A stretch of 64,000 nucleotides of DNA from an uncultured Oscillibacter sp. (lineage in GTDB: Bacteria > Bacillota > Clostridia > Oscillospirales > Oscillospiraceae): positions 1-64,000 of the forward strand of contig CANDBG010000003.1 of the NCBI GenBank assembly GCA_947382875.1. Reading direction: 5' to 3'. Both the position numbers and the translations under genes were made by a program. The notes under the pieces are model-generated. The model was given only the letters and a program-made list of their open reading frames with translations, made no database searches and was not told where the DNA came from. Every line of letters starts with the position of its first letter. Position 1 is the first letter of the stretch. Positions 8,557-17,150 of the stretch are shown here, one piece after another.

Positions 8557-9369
8557 TCACGTCTCCGGCACAACCTCCGCTATGACCACTTCCGGACGGT
8601 TGAATATCCGGGGAACATGGGTGCTCTCCCGCGCCAGGCCGCGGCTTACCAGCATCGTTCCGCCGTCGAAGTCGTAACGGCCTCCGGCGTGGGACGGAAA
8701 CAGTCCCTGTCCCGGCGCATACAGGCCGTTCATAAGGCCCGGTATCCGCCACTGTCCGCCGTGGGCGTGGCCGCACACAATCAGATCAAACGGGTATCGC
8801 TGGTAGAATGCAAACCGCTCCGGACGGTGGGCGATTAAAACCGTATATGCGTCCTTGCTCAATGACGCTCCCGCCTTTTCCAGCTGCTTGACACTCTGTC
8901 CGGAATCCGGGTCGTCGATGCCGCAGAGCATTACCGTTTGTCCGTTCAGCGTCAGGGAGGCGTTTTCGCCGCGGAGGACAGTTACGCCGTATGCCTCCAT
9001 TTGACTGCATATGCGCTCCGCTTCGCCGGACCACCATTCATGATTTCCAGTAACATAATAGCATGGATACACGGCCGACAGAGCCTTGATTACCGTCCAG
9101 GCGTTCTTTTCCGGTAAATCATCGTCTACAATGTCGCCCGCCAGCAGAACAGCATCCGGCGCCTGGGCCGCAACCGTATCCACCAGCGCATGCTGGTCTT
9201 TGCCGTAAACGCAGCTGTGCAGGTCCGACAGCACCGCCAGACGCAAAGGAGTCATCACTTTTCCGGAGGTTATGACATATGTTGCCACTTTCAGGCGTAC
9301 GTCCAGCGCCGCCGTCAGCAGTCCGGCGCACAGCATCAGGCCCGCCGCTTTTTGAATTTTATGCTTCAT
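8557..9369 (-). CDS. Membrane-anchored metallophosphoesterase (YkuE/YaeI-like)
   Basis: 270 residues: an N-terminal signal-anchor (KAAGLMLCAGLLTAALDV), then the calcineurin-like metal-binding series SDLHS, GDIVDDD, GNHEWW, and GHAHGGQW. These supply the Asp, His and Asn ligands of a di-metal centre. Similar proteins (YkuE, YaeI) act on membrane-associated phosphoester substrates, for example UDP-2,3-diacylglucosamine-like lipids or lipoproteins. The substrate here is unknown. It lies between ecfT and truA in the same direction. Confidence 0.88.
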   Translation of the reverse strand: MKHKIQKAAGLMLCAGLLTAALDVRLKVATYVITSGKVMTPLRLAVLSDLHSCVYGKDQHALVDTVAAQAPDAVLLAGDIVDDDLPEKNAWTVIKALSAVYPCYYVTGNHEWWSGEAERICSQMEAYGVTVLRGENASLTLNGQTVMLCGIDDPDSGQSVKQLEKAGASLSKDAYTVLIAHRPERFAFYQRYPFDLIVCGHAHGGQWRIPGLMNGLYAPGQGLFPSHAGGRYDFDGGTMLVSRGLARESTHVPRIFNRPEVVIAEVVPET

Positions 9370-9387
9370 TTCGTCTCCTTTTCCTTC

Positions 9388-10194
9388 TTACAATCCAATA
9401 TACCGCAGGGCAATTACTCCCGCCAGAATCAGACCTCCGAATGACAACGCCGCGTAGTCCCGTCCTGCGCAGCGCAGCACGTGGAGCTTTGTCCGGCCCT
9501 CGCCGCCGTGGTAGCAGCGGCACTCCATTGCCGTCGCCAGCTCGTCCGCCCGGCGAAACGCGCTGATGAACAATGGCACCAGAATTGGGATCATCGCCTT
9601 CGCGCGCTGCATGATGTTTCCGCTTTCGAAGTCTGCGCCGCGGGCCTTCTGCGCGGACATGATTTTATCCGTTTCTTCTATCAGCGTCGGGATAAACCGC
9701 AGCGCAATCGACATGATCATTACCAGCTCATGAACCGGTACATGAAAACGCTTCAGGCCATTCAGCAGACGCTCCAGACCGTCGGTCAGGCTGATCGGAC
9801 TGGTCGTGTAGGTCATGAGAAATGTTCCCATGATTAAAAGCATGATGCGCAAAACCATGAAAACCGCGTTCCGTAATCCTGTTTCAGTTACGTGAAACGG
9901 TCCCCACGCCCAGAGATATTGCTCGCCGGGGGTAAAAAACAAATTCAGAATGCCCGTGAATACAATGATGAATAATACCGGCTTCAAGCCCCGTACCAAG
10001 GACCGCAGGCCAACTCGCGACACCCGTACGCAAACCGCCAGCGTCACGGCCAGCACGCCGTAGGCAAGAAGGCTGTTTGCCGTAAACAGCGCCGCAATGT
10101 ACAGAACAACCAGCAGAATTTTCGTACGGGGGTCCAGCTTGTGGGCGACTGTATTTCCCGGGAAATATTGTCCCAGGGTAATGTCCTTCAGCAT
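9388..10194 (-). CDS. ecfT: Energy-coupling factor transporter transmembrane protein EcfT
   Basis: 268 residues with about five to six membrane helices and two long cytoplasmic coupling helices carrying the conserved small-charged motifs AQKARGAD and ATAMECRC (the A-R-G/A-C signature that contacts EcfA1 and EcfA2). It forms the membrane scaffold of ECF vitamin or metal importers. No substrate-binding S component is encoded nearby, so this is probably a group II module shared by S components elsewhere. It overlaps the end of ecfA2 by seven bases. Confidence 0.93.
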   Translation of the reverse strand: MLKDITLGQYFPGNTVAHKLDPRTKILLVVLYIAALFTANSLLAYGVLAVTLAVCVRVSRVGLRSLVRGLKPVLFIIVFTGILNLFFTPGEQYLWAWGPFHVTETGLRNAVFMVLRIMLLIMGTFLMTYTTSPISLTDGLERLLNGLKRFHVPVHELVMIMSIALRFIPTLIEETDKIMSAQKARGADFESGNIMQRAKAMIPILVPLFISAFRRADELATAMECRCYHGGEGRTKLHVLRCAGRDYAALSFGGLILAGVIALRYIGL

Positions 10195-11051
10195 CGCTTC
10201 TCCCCCCTTCGCAGCGCAAGAATTTCCTTTTCCAGCGCCTCCGCAGTGTAAACGGCAGGGTTCACCGCTACGCCGCGCGCGCGCAGCGCCATCGCAATCC
10301 GCGTCACCTGGGGGACGTCCAGACCGGCGCTCAACAGCTCTTCCGCCCGGGCAAACACCTCCGGCGGCGGACCATCCATCAGTATGTGCGCCGATTTTAA
10401 CACCAGAATCCGGTCCGCGTTTCGCGCAATCTCGTCCATGCTGTGGCTTACCAGCAGAATCGTTGTGCCCTTGTTCCGGTGATAGTCCCGGATGTTTGCC
10501 ATCAGATTTTCCCGGCCTGCCGGGTCCAGTCCTGCCGTGGGTTCGTCCAAAATCAAAACCTGCGGCTCCATTGCCAGCACGCCCGCCAGTGCCGCCCGCC
10601 GCTTTTGTCCGCCCGACAGCTCAAACGGGGATTTGTCCAGTTGGTCGTCCCGGATTCCCGCCAGACGCGCCGCCTCCCGAACACAATGGTCCAGTTCTGC
10701 GCCGGTTTTGCCCATGTTCAATGGACCAAACGAAATATCTTTATAGACCGTTTCCTCGAAAAGCTGGTATTCCGGATACTGAAATACCAAGCCTACCTGA
10801 AACCGTACGTTCCGGATTTTTTTCGGCTCTGCCCATATGTCTTTGCCATTCAGCAGAATTTGTCCGCTTGTCGGTTTCAGCAAACCGTTCAGATGCTGAA
10901 TCAACGTCGACTTTCCGGAACCGGTATGTCCAATGATTCCCAGAAATTCTCCCTCGTTTACATCAAAGCTCACGTCCTCCACCGCGCTGCGCTGGAAGGG
11001 TGTGCCTATTCCGTAAGTGTGGGTCAGGTTTTTTACTTGCAGAATCGACAC
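10188..11051 (-). CDS. ecfA2: ECF transporter ATP-binding protein EcfA2
   Basis: 287 residues with Walker A GHTGSGKST, ABC signature ELSGGQKRRAALAG, Walker B VLILDEPTAGLD and the H-loop VSHSMDE. The N-terminus (LTHTYGIGTPFQRSAVEDVS) is typical of EcfA2. It pairs with EcfA1 to energise EcfT. The start is GTG at 11051 after GGAGGG, four bases from the end of ecfA1. Confidence 0.93.
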   Translation of the reverse strand: MSILQVKNLTHTYGIGTPFQRSAVEDVSFDVNEGEFLGIIGHTGSGKSTLIQHLNGLLKPTSGQILLNGKDIWAEPKKIRNVRFQVGLVFQYPEYQLFEETVYKDISFGPLNMGKTGAELDHCVREAARLAGIRDDQLDKSPFELSGGQKRRAALAGVLAMEPQVLILDEPTAGLDPAGRENLMANIRDYHRNKGTTILLVSHSMDEIARNADRILVLKSAHILMDGPPPEVFARAEELLSAGLDVPQVTRIAMALRARGVAVNPAVYTAEALEKEILALRRGEKRC

Positions 11052-11054
11052 CGT

Positions 11055-11918
11055 TTATCCCTCCTGTCCGGTTTTGCTCAGAGCCTTTGCAATCGCTTCC
11101 GCACACGCTTCAACGCTCAGGGCGTCCAGGGGAACCGGCAGACCGTTTTTTTGCAGACGGTCCAGAAGGTCCACGGTATCCGGCACCGTGAGCCCCATAG
11201 CGCGTAAGGCGCTGATTTGCGTGAACACCTCTCCCGGTGTGCCGTCGATGGCTGGACGGCCCTCCGACATCACGATTACACGGTCCGCTTCCTCCGCCTC
11301 GTTCATGTGGTGCGTGATTAAGACCACTGTGACGCCCTTTTCCCGGTTCAGACGGTGCACGGTCGTAAGAACTTCCCGACGACCAATCGGGTCCAGCATG
11401 GCGGTCGCTTCATCCAGGACAATGCACGCCGGTTCCATCGCAACCACGCCTGCAATCGCGATACGCTGCTTTTGGCCGCCGGACAGCAGGTGCGGCGCGT
11501 GGGTGACAAATTCCTCCATGCCTACCGCTCTCAGCGCGGCGTCCACCCGCTGACGGATTTCCGCCGTCGGGACACCCAGGTTTTCCGGCGCAAAGGCCAC
11601 GTCTTCCTCTACCACATTTGCAACGATTTGGTTGTCCGGGTTTTGAAACACCATGCCCACCCTCTGGCGGACGGACAGCAATTGGTTTTCGTCACGGGTG
11701 TCCAGGCCCTCTACGTATACCGCTCCTTCGGTTGGAAGAAGCACCGCGTTGAAGGTCTTGGCAAGGGTTGATTTTCCGGAACCGTTGTGTCCCAGGATTA
11801 CGACAAAGCTCCCTTTTTCGATGGTAATGTCAACACCCTGCAGGGCAAGGACCGGTTTTGCCCCCTCGTCCGCCGGGTAAGCGAAACGGAGATTTTCGGT
11901 TTGAATCATTTCAGGCAT
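11055..11918 (-). CDS. ecfA1: ECF transporter ATP-binding protein EcfA1
   Basis: 287 residues from the ATG at 11918, which has an AAGGTGG site eight bases upstream. A longer open frame to 12032 would overlap the methyltransferase gene and is not supported. Walker A is GHNGSGKST, signature LLSGGQKQRIAIAG, Walker B CIVLDEATAMLD, H-loop ITHHMNEAEEAD. It is the first gene of the ecfA1-ecfA2-ecfT transporter core. Confidence 0.93.
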   Translation of the reverse strand: MPEMIQTENLRFAYPADEGAKPVLALQGVDITIEKGSFVVILGHNGSGKSTLAKTFNAVLLPTEGAVYVEGLDTRDENQLLSVRQRVGMVFQNPDNQIVANVVEEDVAFAPENLGVPTAEIRQRVDAALRAVGMEEFVTHAPHLLSGGQKQRIAIAGVVAMEPACIVLDEATAMLDPIGRREVLTTVHRLNREKGVTVVLITHHMNEAEEADRVIVMSEGRPAIDGTPGEVFTQISALRAMGLTVPDTVDLLDRLQKNGLPVPLDALSVEACAEAIAKALSKTGQEG

Positions 11919-11955
11919 TTGGTTTCCCACCTTCGATGCTCTACAAAATTCTGCT

Positions 11956-12819
11956 TTATTCTGCGAACCAGCGTCCGGTTGCACCGCAGGGCAGCGCGAG
12001 ACCAGTTTCTGTGACAGGAAGTCCCAATTCATCCCAGGTGCACTTTCCGCCGTATTTTTCGGCAGCCAACAAGTTCAGAAGATAGCCCAGGACGGAGGGG
12101 GCCAAGCCGGTTGTGTAGGAGTTGATCAGCACAAACAGGGGCTTGTCCGACAGCACGCCGGAACAGAGTTTGACAAATGGATAGAGGTTTTCTTCCAGCT
12201 TCCAGACCTCGCCGCCGGGACCACGGCCATAGCTGGGCGGATCCATGATGATTGCGTCGTAGGTTTTGCCGCGGCGGATTTCGCGTTCCACGAATTTGGC
12301 GCAGTCGTCGACAATCCAGCGGATTGGGGCGTCTTCGAGGCCGGAGAGCCGAGCGTTTTCTTTGGCCCAGGCAACCATGCCTTTGGCGGCGTCGACGTGG
12401 CAGACAGAGGCGCCGGCTTTTGCGCAGGCGACGGTTGCGCCGCCGGTATAGGCAAAGAGGTTCAGGACACGAACGGGGCGTCCGGCCTGCTGGATTTTGT
12501 TGGACATGAAGTCCCAGTTGACGGCCTGTTCGGGAAAAAGCCCGGTATGTTTGAAGTTCATGGGTTTGACTTGGAAGGTTAAGTTTTCGTAGGTAATTTT
12601 CCAGCTTTGGGGTAAGGTGTTTTTTTCCCAGTGGCCGCCGCCGCTGCGGGAGCGGAGGTAGCGGGCATCGGCGCGTTTCCAGGCCGGGTGTTTGTGCGGC
12701 GTTTCCCAGATCGCCTGGGGGTCAGGTCGGACTAAGTATTGTTTTCCCCAGCGTTCCAGGCGTTCACCGTGTCCGCAGTCCAGGAGTTCGTAGTCTTTCC
12801 ATTGATCAGCAATCCACAT
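11956..12819 (-). CDS. Class I SAM-dependent rRNA methyltransferase (COG1092/RlmI-like)
   Basis: About 287 residues from the ATG at 12819, which stands eight bases after GGAGG; two upstream in-frame ATGs are too close to or before this site. Motif I is VLNLFAYTGGATVACAKAG and motif IV is DAIIMDPPSYGRG, as in 23S rRNA m5C methyltransferases of the RlmI group. The N-terminal PUA domain of RlmI is absent; instead there is a short beta-rich leader. The exact target base is unknown. It is the first gene after a consensus promoter and heads the string leading to ecfA1. Confidence 0.87.
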   Translation of the reverse strand: MWIADQWKDYELLDCGHGERLERWGKQYLVRPDPQAIWETPHKHPAWKRADARYLRSRSGGGHWEKNTLPQSWKITYENLTFQVKPMNFKHTGLFPEQAVNWDFMSNKIQQAGRPVRVLNLFAYTGGATVACAKAGASVCHVDAAKGMVAWAKENARLSGLEDAPIRWIVDDCAKFVEREIRRGKTYDAIIMDPPSYGRGPGGEVWKLEENLYPFVKLCSGVLSDKPLFVLINSYTTGLAPSVLGYLLNLLAAEKYGGKCTWDELGLPVTETGLALPCGATGRWFAE

Positions 12820-12860
12820 TCTCATTCCTCCATTTCCCATCCATTACACCAAATTAGAAC

Positions 12861-12889
12861 ATTATAGCGCGAAGCGCTCCTTTCGTCAA
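12861..12889 (-). promoter_or_regulatory. Consensus promoter of the methyltransferase-ecf gene string
   Basis: On the minus strand TTGACG (12884-12889), 17 bases, TATAAT (12861-12866). A GCGC-rich palindrome (GAGCGCTTCGCGCT) occupies the spacer. It is the strongest promoter in the left third of the window. Confidence 0.85.
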
Positions 12890-12965
12890 CCTTACCAGGT
12901 GTCTTTTGCTCTTTTCTTTGAAAATCTTTCCTCTTTCGACCTTATTTTTTCACCCCCTGGAAGGT

Positions 12966-13626
12966 CGCGGCCTGCGCCGCGGGCGAAAGTCAGCCATTCG
13001 AAATGGCTGGTCCAATTTTGAACCCCCCATTTTCTTTTCTCTCGCCAGAGAAAAGAAAACGGGCCGTTCACGGTCCAAAAGAAAAGAGCGCTTGTTAGGT
13101 GCGGTGTAAAACTAAGGATTTCTGCTTCTGCAAGCGAGAAGTCCAAATCGACTTGACTCTGCGTCTAACTCCGCTCCCGCTGCTGCGGTGCGCGAAAAAG
13201 TCGGAGGTTACGGGGGCTACGGAAGCCACAAAAGCTGCGCGAACCACAAGGACCACAGAGACAGCAGCGGCCGCCAGCTCGTTCGACCACCAGCAGAGCG
13301 GCAGCGGTATCTGTGGCTGAGTCAAATCAGTGATGCACTTCCAGTCAAAAGAGGCAAAAACCAGCAGTTTTCCACCAGTCTCAACAACAAGCCCTTTCAA
13401 CCACCCGCAGAGCGGCAGCGGTATGAGTGGCTGAGTCATGTCGGTGATGGACTTCTGGTAAAAGAAGCAGAGTCTGGCAATTTTCTGCCAGACTCCACAA
13501 CGTCTTTTTCTCTTTTGGACCGTCCACGGCCCGTTTTCTCTTTTTCTTCGTAAAGAAAAAGAGAAAATGGGGGGTGGAATTGGACCAGCCATTTCAAATG
13601 GCTGATTCCCCCTGCGGCGTATGCCG
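12966..13626. repeat. Non-coding island bounded by ~120-base inverted repeats
   Basis: No credible gene lies between the promoter at 12889 and the STAS gene. The left arm (about 12968-13090) and the right arm (about 13501-13626) are inverted copies of roughly 80% identity. Each contains the palindrome CAGCCATTTGAAATGGCTG or its variant, a C-run, a long T/A-rich hairpin (TTTTCTCTTTTTCTT / AAGAAAAAGAGAAAA in the right arm) and a CGGTCCAAAAGA end. The minus-strand frame through the island only reads repeat sequence. It may be a miniature mobile or structured RNA element, and it also terminates or insulates the CIS operon. Confidence 0.65.
13287..13471. repeat. Two ~70-base direct repeats inside the island
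   Basis: Units at about 13287-13357 and 13401-13471, 114 bases apart, share CAGAGCGGCAGCGGTAT, GTGGCTGAGTCA, GTGATG and ACTT blocks with scattered differences (roughly three quarters identical). Confidence 0.6.
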
Positions 13627-13640
13627 CACGCTGTGCGCAA

Positions 13641-13940
13641 TCAGCGAATGGTTAGGATTTTGGAAAAGCCTACGGAGTCCAGAACCGCTTTTACGGGCGG
13701 CGCTACGTGCAGAAGTACCATCGACCCCCGCTTCGATGCAGCAGTCTTTTGCCCGATCAGCAGTGCGCGCAGACCCGCACTGCTCACATAAACCACTTTT
13801 TCCAAATCTAACGTCAGCGCTTTCGCTGTCTGAAACGCCGCCAAAATCTCCTTTTGCAGCTGCGGACTGGTATTCGTATCTACTCGCCCCTCTACAAAAA
13901 GAGTTACGGCCTCCCCAGCCTGTTGCTTCGTTACCGTCAT
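13641..13940 (-). CDS. STAS domain protein (anti-sigma factor antagonist-like)
   Basis: 99 residues from the ATG at 13940 (GAGGTG six bases upstream). The fold pattern is that of an anti-anti-sigma/STAS domain: VTLFVEGRVDTNTSPQLQKE, then LTLDLEKVVYVSSAGLRALL with the Ser of the SSAG loop that is phosphorylated in SpoIIAA-type proteins. No partner anti-sigma kinase or sigma factor is nearby. It is the last gene of the 30-kb CIS run, 69 bases after the tail-protein gene, so it may be cotranscribed and act as a switch or partner-binding module for the system. Confidence 0.85.
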   Translation of the reverse strand: MTVTKQQAGEAVTLFVEGRVDTNTSPQLQKEILAAFQTAKALTLDLEKVVYVSSAGLRALLIGQKTAASKRGSMVLLHVAPPVKAVLDSVGFSKILTIR

Positions 13941-14009
13941 ATTCACCTCGTGAGGCCGCGTCTTGCGCGGCTGCCGCACGTCCGGCCTGCGGCACGCCAT
14001 TTTTTACGG

Positions 14010-15086
14010 TCAGCGCAAATAGGCCGTCCCCGTCAGTCCCTGGCCTTCGTCCAAACTCCCTGGTACGTTCTGCAGCATCCGTCCATTCAAGTCCAGATAT
14101 GTAAACGCATCCAGTCCGCCGCACTCCTCCAGGAACACAATCCGATACCGGCTCCGCGCCGGCTTGAACTGGTCTATCAGATATTTTAACCGCAAACGCA
14201 GCTTTTCGTCAAGATGGCTGGCCAACATTACTGTAAAATCATACGGCGTTTCTCCATAAAGCGCAGTCCCGCCATCCGCCCCCACAGGCAGCAGATTCCG
14301 TTCCACCAAATAAACCGGGTCCTCCGTCAGCAGCTTCACCGTCTCCATGACCGCCCACTTCGTTCCCTTACGCGCCAAAAGCTCCGGCGCCGCCTTCAAC
14401 AGCCGCCGCAGCTCCGCCGCCTCAAACAACGCCATGTCCGTTTCCAATCCCAGCCACGACGCAAATACCGGCAGCAATGACTCCGGCGCCGTCTCCACAT
14501 CAAATAACTCCGGAATCCGATCAATCTCTTCCTGTAATTCTTGATACATCGTCGAAAAAATCGACAGATAGCGCCGCAGAAAATCATTATCCGTCTGGTA
14601 TACCTGGGGAAACGTTCGGAAAAAATTGTCTCCCGGCACATAAACCCGCAAGTCTTCCAGGCGCCCGCCGCCGGTCACTTCCAGCCATAACCAGAGATAC
14701 CGGCCCTCCTGACCCGTCAGCAGCACATCCTTTGCGCCAGAATGCTCTGCGCCGTCCGCCAGCATGAAAAGACGCTCCTTCTCCTGCCGGGAGATTTCCG
14801 GGTCCAGCAAAAATTCGTCAATAGAAACAACCATGTTATTCCGTACAACCGCATTCTGATTCGACGCAAACGCCCGGACCGTCAGCATCCCTTCCGGTCC
14901 CAGACGGCAATGCAGAGACAGCCGCCCCCACGCACAGTCCAGTTGTGCACTGTCCAGCGCCGGAAGCACAATCTGTCCCCGTTCCGCTGTTTCCAGCGCA
15001 CCGTCCTCCAACGTAAAACCGTCCCGGAGGCCCCGGCTTAAAATCGCTTCCCGCAGCCGGTAGCGGCGGATTCCATAATCAGCCAT
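14010..15086 (-). CDS. CIS baseplate/tail protein (phage tail domain TIGR02242-like)
   Basis: 358 residues. The centre (FPQVYQTDNDFLRRYLSIFS, EEIDRIPELFDVETAPESLL, FASWLGLE, LLKAAPELLARKGTKWAV) is the P2 gpI-like/TIGR02242 'phage tail protein domain' pattern, which follows TIGR02243-type baseplate proteins in CIS loci. The family is placed at the baseplate periphery, where it joins baseplate wedges to fibres or receptors. It starts four bases after the 684-residue baseplate gene, with GGAGG upstream. The C-terminal ~40 residues (AFTYLDLNGRMLQNVPG) are beta-rich and may be the docking site for a missing fibre. Confidence 0.8.
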   Translation of the reverse strand: MADYGIRRYRLREAILSRGLRDGFTLEDGALETAERGQIVLPALDSAQLDCAWGRLSLHCRLGPEGMLTVRAFASNQNAVVRNNMVVSIDEFLLDPEISRQEKERLFMLADGAEHSGAKDVLLTGQEGRYLWLWLEVTGGGRLEDLRVYVPGDNFFRTFPQVYQTDNDFLRRYLSIFSTMYQELQEEIDRIPELFDVETAPESLLPVFASWLGLETDMALFEAAELRRLLKAAPELLARKGTKWAVMETVKLLTEDPVYLVERNLLPVGADGGTALYGETPYDFTVMLASHLDEKLRLRLKYLIDQFKPARSRYRIVFLEECGGLDAFTYLDLNGRMLQNVPGSLDEGQGLTGTAYLR

Positions 15087-15089
15087 CTC

Positions 15090-17144
15090 TTACCTCCATT
15101 GTTCCCGTACCGTCAGTTGAATCGTCCCCGGATAGCACAGACTGTCGTCATCCAAGCGGACATCACTGCCAAGCAATACGGCATCCCGGCTCTCCGGAAA
15201 CAGGCTTAAGGCGTCCACCGCTTCCACAAAAGGCAGATTTGCCAGAGATTGATACAGCTCGTTGAAGCGTATCCAGCCGCCAAAGTCCCGCAGACCATCT
15301 ATACCATCCAGCGTCATACGCAAAAAGCGTTCCGCTTCTTCTCTGGCCCGGTCCCGCAGCCCCCGGACCGTCAGCACGGCGCTGACCGCAACCGGTACGT
15401 AACGGGGCTGACAGATTTCAAACCGTACCGTCAACAATCGCCGCGGTTCCAAATAGGCTCTCAGCTGGCTCAAATAGGCTTCGGAAAGCCGCGGGAATTT
15501 TTCTTCCGTGTACGGCTTTACTGCAATTCGCACCAGATTATTTTGGCTGTCCGCTGCTGCCTTCACCTTATGAATACACAGGCCCGGCGTCTGGCGTACC
15601 AACGCCTCCCAGTCCTCCACGCGCACCGCGGCGGAAACTTGCCGCAGCCCCGCCGAAAACCGGCGGCGTAATGCCTCCATTGTTTCCTTGGAAATACCGC
15701 CGCGGCCCGGCGCAGGACAGGAATACACTGCCTCAACCTCCGTGCCGTCATAGCCGCCCCGCTGCTCCAAAACCGACCGCGGTCGTAAATTTCCACGTTC
15801 GCCCTGGGTTACGGCGCAGCTTGCCAAAAGCAGTCTTTGTCCGCCCCGTCCGGGATCGGTAATTATAATTTGCCCGTCCCAAACCTGATAGAAAAAGCCG
15901 TCCGTTCCCCGCTCCTCCGGGGCCAGGAAGCTATATGCGCCCTCGCTTTCCACTGCCAGAAGCACGCTCTCTGCAAGAACGCCCTCCGGCAGCGGGATTG
16001 TCTGGCCGTCATAGCTGTACACCGGACCAAGATCCCGCTGGTACAGGCTCTCGCTGTCACAGCAGATCACCCGCACACCGTCCGGACAGGCGCAGGGCGG
16101 ACTGGTGAAGGTCAGCTCCGCCCCCCAGAGCGTTTCCGTCCGCTGGTAAAACCGGCCCTGCTGGTTTCCGCCCTCCCGGTAAGGATAGTACGGGCCTTCC
16201 GCCGTCTCACGGCCAAACACCAGCAGTTCTCCCTGCCTGGACAGCCGTCCCCGCAGCTCGGCGGTCTCGCCGCCGGGAACCGTCAGGCACTGAAAGCTCG
16301 TTTGACGCTGCTCCATCGGAAACAGGTGGACCGCCAGCGACCGCAGACGCGGCGCACGGTCATACTCCGCCGTTTCCAGCATGCAGCGCAGCGCACAGCC
16401 TGAAACCGGCGTATCCGTCAACGGCTCAGGCAGGCCGTTTTCCAGATACAGACACACCGCACCGGAACGGAGAAACCCGATGGTCTCATCTTCCGCCCGG
16501 GCGTCCTGCCAGCCCGACGCCGTGTAATACTGCCAGCGTACGCGGGAAAACACCGGAATCTCACGGCCGTCACCGAAGGGAGTCCGCAGGTCTTCCTCCG
16601 CCGCCTGAAACCAGAGGTACAGCGGCTCCCCGACCTCCGGCACGCCGGAGAGTACGCACACTAACGCATCTCCTTCCGCCGGCTCGCGGGTAAACGGATA
16701 TGCTATGGCCTCCGCCTTCGAGTCCAACAGCTGGGTTAAATCCCGGCAGACGCCATTCCGCTCGCCGTACACCGCCGCCAGCCCCCAGGGCTGCATTTCT
16801 ACCGTGGAAACCGTTTCAAAGGAGGTGTTTCCGCTCCAAAGACGCCAGCCCTCCGGCAAAATCGGGCCGCCCCGCGCCGGAACCTGTACCAACACCGCAG
16901 CCGCCCGGTTTTCCCGCGGGGTGTAGCCCGCCAGCTTCAGCAGCTTCCGCTGCACCGGCTCCGGTACGCTGTCAATCGACTCCTGCTGCAAAAGCTGAAA
17001 CGCCGTCAGGTTTTGCAAAAGCGTGATGCCGGGGTCCGAGAGATTGAAGTTCGTCCATTCGCTGGAATACAGCGGTATTTGCGCGATGGCTTCCAGCATC
17101 AGATCTTCATAGGTCTTGTCGCTCAAGATTACGCGGTTCAGCAC
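15090..17144 (-). CDS. CIS baseplate wedge protein, gp6/J-like (second paralogue)
   Basis: 684 residues. The N-terminus (YEDLMLEAIAQIPLYSSEW, NLSDPGITLLQNLTAFQL) and the C-terminal segment (ETMEALRRRFSAGLRQVSAAVRVEDWEALVRQTPG, RFNELYQSLANLPFVEAVDAL) are those of T4 gp6/P2 J-like 'putative baseplate assembly' proteins. In the particle such proteins form the ring that encircles the spike and holds the sheath baseplate. Start is GTG at 17144 after GGGGGTGA. It is shorter than, but built like, the adjacent 997-residue protein. Confidence 0.8.
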   Translation of the reverse strand: MLNRVILSDKTYEDLMLEAIAQIPLYSSEWTNFNLSDPGITLLQNLTAFQLLQQESIDSVPEPVQRKLLKLAGYTPRENRAAAVLVQVPARGGPILPEGWRLWSGNTSFETVSTVEMQPWGLAAVYGERNGVCRDLTQLLDSKAEAIAYPFTREPAEGDALVCVLSGVPEVGEPLYLWFQAAEEDLRTPFGDGREIPVFSRVRWQYYTASGWQDARAEDETIGFLRSGAVCLYLENGLPEPLTDTPVSGCALRCMLETAEYDRAPRLRSLAVHLFPMEQRQTSFQCLTVPGGETAELRGRLSRQGELLVFGRETAEGPYYPYREGGNQQGRFYQRTETLWGAELTFTSPPCACPDGVRVICCDSESLYQRDLGPVYSYDGQTIPLPEGVLAESVLLAVESEGAYSFLAPEERGTDGFFYQVWDGQIIITDPGRGGQRLLLASCAVTQGERGNLRPRSVLEQRGGYDGTEVEAVYSCPAPGRGGISKETMEALRRRFSAGLRQVSAAVRVEDWEALVRQTPGLCIHKVKAAADSQNNLVRIAVKPYTEEKFPRLSEAYLSQLRAYLEPRRLLTVRFEICQPRYVPVAVSAVLTVRGLRDRAREEAERFLRMTLDGIDGLRDFGGWIRFNELYQSLANLPFVEAVDALSLFPESRDAVLLGSDVRLDDDSLCYPGTIQLTVREQWR

Positions 17145-17150
17145 AGCGGC

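Noticed and set aside
11919..12032. N-terminal extension of EcfA1
   Set aside because: It would overlap the methyltransferase gene; the ATG at 11918 has a good ribosome binding site and gives the standard length.
13095..13640. 181-residue minus-strand ORF
   Set aside because: It runs through inverted and direct repeats, its residues mirror the repeat DNA, and it has no ribosome binding site.
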